Positions 4,906 through 7,210 of a stretch of DNA of 7,210 bases are shown here, one piece after another. Location: contig CAYJME010000175.1 in assembly GCA_964370795.1 (NCBI GenBank), positions 1 through 7,210 on the forward strand, read 5' to 3'. A program made the position numbers and the translations under genes. This DNA comes from JAHFOW01 sp964370795 (lineage in GTDB: Bacteria; Planctomycetota; Brocadiia; Brocadiales; Brocadiaceae). The notes beneath the pieces were generated by a model, which was given only the letters and a program-made list of their open reading frames with translations, was not told the origin of the DNA and ran no database searches. The first letter of the stretch is position 1. The number at the start of each line of letters is the position of its first letter.

Positions 4906-6414
4906 TCAAAAATACGTCGCGACGGAGAACAAGAATGCATTATTCGCTGTGTCAGCAAGGTCTTTATCTTCCATATTAATCTGATAATCCAGCTTAAACA
5001 CCGTATCTTCTGTATAACGATAGTTCAATCCCGGAGTTATCCTGTTCCTCAGCCAATTCTCCCGTCCGGCTGCCTCTATTGCAGATGTCTGCACCTGCTC
5101 CCACCTCAATACGCCGGTAAATGTTGAATTATCGGTAAAAATCCTTGGCGCCCAACTTTTCAAACAAGAGGGCATAAAATGATACCTTGCCTCCGTATAA
5201 TAACCCCACATAGAATCAGCAACACCATCCATATCAATGACACCATCGCCATCCAGGTCTTTAGGACTGCGTGCAAAATCATCCGTTTCTATAAAGGCAT
5301 ACGCGCCCTCACCAACAAATTCAAACGGACCCTTTTGATAGGCAAAATCTAATGCTGAAATGGTTAACTGGTTCTCATTATTCTCGTCATACCGGCTGGT
5401 ATGGACTGAACCGCCAAACTCAAGACCGATAAATGGGCTGAAGGTAACACGGCCAACGACTGCCGGGCTCTGGTTGTAATTATCAAATGGCTCATCATTC
5501 CTCGTCTCACGTATGCCGTTGTCTAATTCAAAATGTGAGGTACCATCAGCATCTAACCCATGAAACACACCATTCGTCACATAAATCTCATAATCCAGCT
5601 TACTCAACTCCGACGGATAAGCGCTGCCAAAGAAACCCATACCCACATCCGTAAGCGTTGTTGGAATGATCAACCTGTCTACCATCGGACGGTCAGTAAG
5701 GTCTTGCAAGGGAGAATCATGGACCAGGTTATACTTACCCAGTGGTGACAGCAGAAGACCACCCCTCCAATTAAGCCAGTCGGTAATCAAAAAATCAATG
5801 GTGGCAAATTCCAGCTTCACTTCTCCATCAGTTTCCTCTGATATGCCGCCGTGCTCAAATTCTATCTCTGATGCAAGTTTTACCCGATCTGAGATATCTG
5901 AATAAATGAAGGGAATGAACCGTGTTTGGTCAAATCCATTATCACCATCGTTTTCATCAGCCCTGAACATAAAATCCATATACCCACCCAGATAGGTATT
6001 TCTTCCAAATCTCTTCAAGAATGGCTTTGCATAGACGGGACTCATTTTACTCTTTGCAGCAAGGGAAGATTCTTCATACGGCGCTTCAGCACCGGCCACT
6101 ACCTCCTTCTTCTTCACCTCTTCCTTTAGCGAAGCCATCTCTTTTTCTTTTTTTGTATCCACTTCCCTGAGCGATGCAATCTCTTTTTCTTTTTGTGCAT
6201 CCTTTTCTTTTAACGATGTAATCTCCTTTTCTTTGTCCCTATCCCTCTGAATTTGCTGCTTGAGCATATCCTTTAACTCCGTCAATTCCTCTTCAAGCTT
6301 ATCAACCTTGCTTTTTAACACCTCTGTATCGGCAGACTGTGCAAAAACATCTGTGCCGAATAAAGATGCAATGACAACCACCACCATAAACAACATATAC
6401 CTCACAAACCGCAT
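4906..6414 (-). CDS. Outer-membrane porin with N-terminal coiled coil (OprP/DcaP-like)
   Basis: The 502-residue protein has a signal peptide (residues 1-25, cleavage after DVFA), then a charged alpha-helical segment at about 28-106 with heptad character, then from about residue 130 a beta-barrel rich in aromatic and acidic residues, ending in Phe as outer-membrane proteins usually do. Segments such as NTYLGGYMDFMFRADE (139-154), WRGGLLLSPLGKYNL (216-230) and LDYEIYVTNG (273-282) resemble phosphate-selective porin (OprO/OprP) and DcaP-type barrels. DcaP-type porins also carry an N-terminal coiled coil before a trimeric barrel, so a trimer with a periplasmic stalk is likely. The solute is unknown. 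A DLDGDGVIDMDG segment (387-398) looks like a calcium-binding loop and would sit in a surface loop or turn. AGGAGGG lies 6 nt before the ATG. A strong minus-strand promoter with a Fur-like dyad lies about 275 bp upstream, suggesting iron control. The internal 14-residue repeat is listed separately. Confidence 0.85.
   Translation of the reverse strand: MRFVRYMLFMVVVVIASLFGTDVFAQSADTEVLKSKVDKLEEELTELKDMLKQQIQRDRDKEKEITSLKEKDAQKEKEIASLREVDTKKEKEMASLKEEVKKKEVVAGAEAPYEESSLAAKSKMSPVYAKPFLKRFGRNTYLGGYMDFMFRADENDGDNGFDQTRFIPFIYSDISDRVKLASEIEFEHGGISEETDGEVKLEFATIDFLITDWLNWRGGLLLSPLGKYNLVHDSPLQDLTDRPMVDRLIIPTTLTDVGMGFFGSAYPSELSKLDYEIYVTNGVFHGLDADGTSHFELDNGIRETRNDEPFDNYNQSPAVVGRVTFSPFIGLEFGGSVHTSRYDENNENQLTISALDFAYQKGPFEFVGEGAYAFIETDDFARSPKDLDGDGVIDMDGVADSMWGYYTEARYHFMPSCLKSWAPRIFTDNSTFTGVLRWEQVQTSAIEAAGRENWLRNRITPGLNYRYTEDTVFKLDYQINMEDKDLADTANNAFLFSVATYF
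6109..6234 (-). repeat. Three 42-bp tandem repeats coding 14-residue coiled-coil units
   Basis: Porin residues 61-74, 75-88 and 89-102 each start KEKE and continue (I/M)(T/A)SL(K/R)E, i.e. two heptads per unit. The DNA units are 42 bp and clearly similar, so the stalk grew by duplication. Copy-number variation between strains would change stalk length without breaking the frame. Confidence 0.85.
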
Positions 6415-6450
6415 ACCTTGCCCTCCTTATAGCTTTACCAATTAAATCAG

Positions 6451-6473
6451 GCTGCCTTTGGCAGCAACTTTTT
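6451..6473 (+). terminator. Plus-strand hairpin with T-run upstream of the porin gene
   Basis: GCTGCC-TTT-GGCAGC (6451-6465) is a perfect 6-bp stem with a 3-nt loop, followed on the plus strand by AAC and TTTTT (6469-6473). No plus-strand gene ends here, so it may stop antisense transcription. On the minus strand the same hairpin lies in the porin leader 24 nt before the Shine-Dalgarno site. Confidence 0.5.
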
Positions 6474-6474
6474 A

Positions 6475-6525
6475 TGTAGAGCGAAGCGGTACTTCGCTCA
6501 TAACGAAGCACCGCTTCGTTCTACA
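6475..6525. repeat. 51-bp hairpin repeat, GTAGAGCGAAGCGGT type
   Basis: TGTAGAGCGAAGCGGT... on the left pairs with ...ACCGCTTCGTTCTACA on the right over about 24 bases, with a 3-nt loop, one G-T wobble and two mismatches. Each half is itself palindromic (GCGAAG/CTTCGC and CGAAG/CTTCG), so it could form a hairpin or a cloverleaf-like shape. It looks like a REP-type dispersed element within the presumed porin leader. Confidence 0.75.
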
Positions 6526-6569
6526 ACTTTGAAATTCCTACACATTAAATTACCGCAACACAACACAAC

Positions 6570-6630
6570 AAAAACCTACGGAGAAACGCAAAATCGTTCG
6601 ACTGAGCTCACGACGAAGTCTTGCGTCTCT
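6570..6630 (-). repeat. Imperfect hairpin with T5 run on the minus strand; repeat or terminator
   Basis: GAGAAACGCAA (6581-6591) pairs imperfectly with TTGCGTCTCT (6621-6630), with the perfect TGAGCTCA (6603-6610) at the centre. On the minus strand the stem is followed after 6 nt by TTTTT (6574-6570). It may be a dispersed palindrome and may also end transcripts starting at the strong promoter near 6700. Confidence 0.5.
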
Positions 6631-6663
6631 ACACTCATGCTTGAACCTATCGCACGAAGATAT

Positions 6664-6682
6664 ATTGAGACTCATTCTCAAT
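6664..6682. promoter_or_regulatory. Fur-box-like 19-bp dyad
   Basis: On the minus strand this reads ATTGAGAATGAGTCTCAAT, with perfect 7-bp arms ATTGAGA/TCTCAAT around 5 bases. It resembles the 7-1-7 Fur consensus TGATAATNATTATCA, of which TGAGAATNATTCTCA forms are common. It begins about 5 nt beyond the expected transcription start of the adjacent minus-strand promoter, a normal place for a repressor. Related dyads for other Fur-family regulators cannot be excluded. Confidence 0.6.
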
Positions 6683-6695
6683 TACATGTTTTATG

Positions 6696-6723
6696 ATTAT
6701 AAAGGGTTTACAAAATTTGTCAA
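6696..6723 (-). promoter_or_regulatory. Consensus sigma70 promoter reading towards the porin gene
   Basis: On the minus strand TTGACA (6723-6718) and TATAAT (6701-6696) are both perfect consensus hexamers separated by 16 nt. Transcription should start near 6689, giving a leader of about 275 nt before the porin ATG. The Fur-like dyad lies immediately downstream. Confidence 0.75.
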
Positions 6724-6770
6724 ATGTTTTTTTTAATTTTTTTCCCATAACGAACTCAAGAGATTTGTCC

Positions 6771-6799
6771 TTGCAAAATAATTTTCTTTTGATTATGTT
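6771..6799 (+). promoter_or_regulatory. recQ: Possible weak promoter for recQ
   Basis: TTGCAA (6771-6776) and TATGTT (6794-6799) are 17 nt apart, each matching four of six consensus bases, ending 26 nt before the recQ ATG. The region is AT-rich, so chance matches are likely. Confidence 0.25.
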
Positions 6800-6810
6800 T
6801 AAAATCAAAA
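6787..6810. repeat. Inverted repeat just upstream of recQ
   Basis: TTTTGATT (6787-6794) and AATCAAAA (6803-6810) form perfect 8-bp arms around 8 bases, ending 15 bp before the recQ start and overlapping its possible -10 element. It could be an operator, but AT richness weakens the case. Confidence 0.4.
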
Positions 6811-6825
6811 AGAAAGAAAACAATC

Positions 6826-7210
6826 ATGTATACAACCCTGCATAAATATTTTGGTTATACCAGCTTTTTTCCCCTTCAGGAAGACATCATTAAGGAAGCG
6901 CTCAACCGCAAGGACGTCTTTGTCCTTATGCCAACAGGCGGCGGCAAGTCCCTGTGCTACCAACTGCCCGCCTTGTTGTTTGATGGCATAACTGTTGTCA
7001 TTTCGCCCCTGATTGCGCTCATGAAAGATCAGGTGGATGGGTTACTGGCGAATGGTGTACCTGCAACCTTTATCAACAGCTCGTTGAGTTTTGGCGAAAT
7101 TAATGGACGGAAACGGCGTCTGGCAAATAGTGAAATCAAAATCCTTTATATTGCGCCTGAACGTCTGTTCATGCCAGACTTTCTGGAATTTTTACAGGGA
7201 TTAAAGGTCA
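6826..7210 (+). CDS. recQ: ATP-dependent DNA helicase RecQ, N-terminal part
   Basis: The first 128 residues of RecQ are present and the gene runs off the right edge. RecQ is a superfamily 2, 3'-to-5' DNA helicase acting in recombination and stalled-fork repair. Motif 0 is FGYTSFFPLQEDII (9-22), with Gln18 to read adenine; the usual Arg of FRPxQ is Phe here, which also occurs in some relatives. Motif I, MPTGGGKS (35-42), carries the Walker A Lys41. Motif Ia, SPLIALMKDQ (60-69), and YIAPERL (108-114) follow in the usual order and spacing. The DEAH box, zinc-binding and HRDC regions lie outside the window. An in-frame stop at 6790-6792 and the ATG at 6826 fix the start region, though no good Shine-Dalgarno is visible (only AGAAAGAAAA). 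It is divergent from the porin and probably functionally unrelated to the rest. Confidence 0.93.
   Translation, partial: MYTTLHKYFGYTSFFPLQEDIIKEALNRKDVFVLMPTGGGKSLCYQLPALLFDGITVVISPLIALMKDQVDGLLANGVPATFINSSLSFGEINGRKRRLANSEIKILYIAPERLFMPDFLEFLQGLKV

Larger units (their letters stand above)
6415..6825. other. Divergent spacer between porin and recQ, regulatory and repeat-rich, no gene
   Basis: No coding frame here looks real. It holds the porin ribosome binding site, a hairpin, two longer hairpin repeats, a Fur-like dyad, a strong minus-strand promoter and an AT-rich region before recQ. A CAACA-rich stretch (about 6556-6570) has no evident function. Confidence 0.7.

Noticed and set aside
4906..4925. 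Hairpin ACGTAT/ATACGT at the porin stop as terminator
   Set aside because: The 6-bp stem overlaps the stop codon and no T-run follows on the minus strand.

Overview
The window looks like a chromosomal piece of a Gram-negative bacterium with a copper- and heme-based periplasmic nitrogen metabolism. The best guess is an anammox planctomycete of the Brocadiales. A Jettenia-like organism fits because that lineage is known to carry a copper nitrite reductase, but this assignment is inferred from gene content and sequence flavour, not from any search. The outer-membrane protein genes, several signal peptides and intergenic spaces filled with different palindromic repeats agree with such a genome.

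Layout: five genes lie on the minus strand and one partial gene on the plus strand. Reading the minus strand from right to left: a coiled-coil outer-membrane porin (6414-4906); a FAD-dependent oxidoreductase of the amine-oxidase/UDP-galactopyranose-mutase-like superfamily with a TTG start (4725-3298); a repeat-rich spacer of about 480 bp; copper nitrite reductase NirK (2820-1810); a two-domain ceruloplasmin-like multicopper oxidase (1732-749); and an exported protein with one heme-c site followed by what looks like the start of an outer-membrane beta-barrel (648 to beyond the left edge). On the plus strand the window ends inside recQ (from 6826).

nirK, the multicopper oxidase and the heme protein are spaced 77 and 101 bp apart on one strand, with no terminator seen between them, and probably form one operon. 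The set resembles the nirK cluster of ammonia-oxidising Nitrosomonas (ncgABC-nirK), where a multicopper oxidase and c-type cytochromes accompany NirK. A plausible reading is a periplasmic nitrite/NO-handling module: NirK reduces nitrite to NO, the oxidase handles electrons or copper, and the heme-barrel protein connects to the envelope. The role of the last two is inference.

The divergent spacer between the porin gene and recQ (6415-6825) carries a near-perfect sigma70 promoter on the minus strand (TTGACA, 16 nt, TATAAT), followed at once by a 19-bp Fur-like dyad and then by two different long hairpin repeats before the porin start. This is either an iron-regulated porin promoter with a long structured leader, or the promoter of a short Fur-controlled RNA ending at the first hairpin. 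The 2821-3297 spacer holds a six-unit heptamer array, a GTCATTGCGAG-type palindromic repeat, a mosaic of smaller palindromes and a dyad downstream of the oxidoreductase. No rRNA, tRNA, CRISPR array or transposase was recognised.
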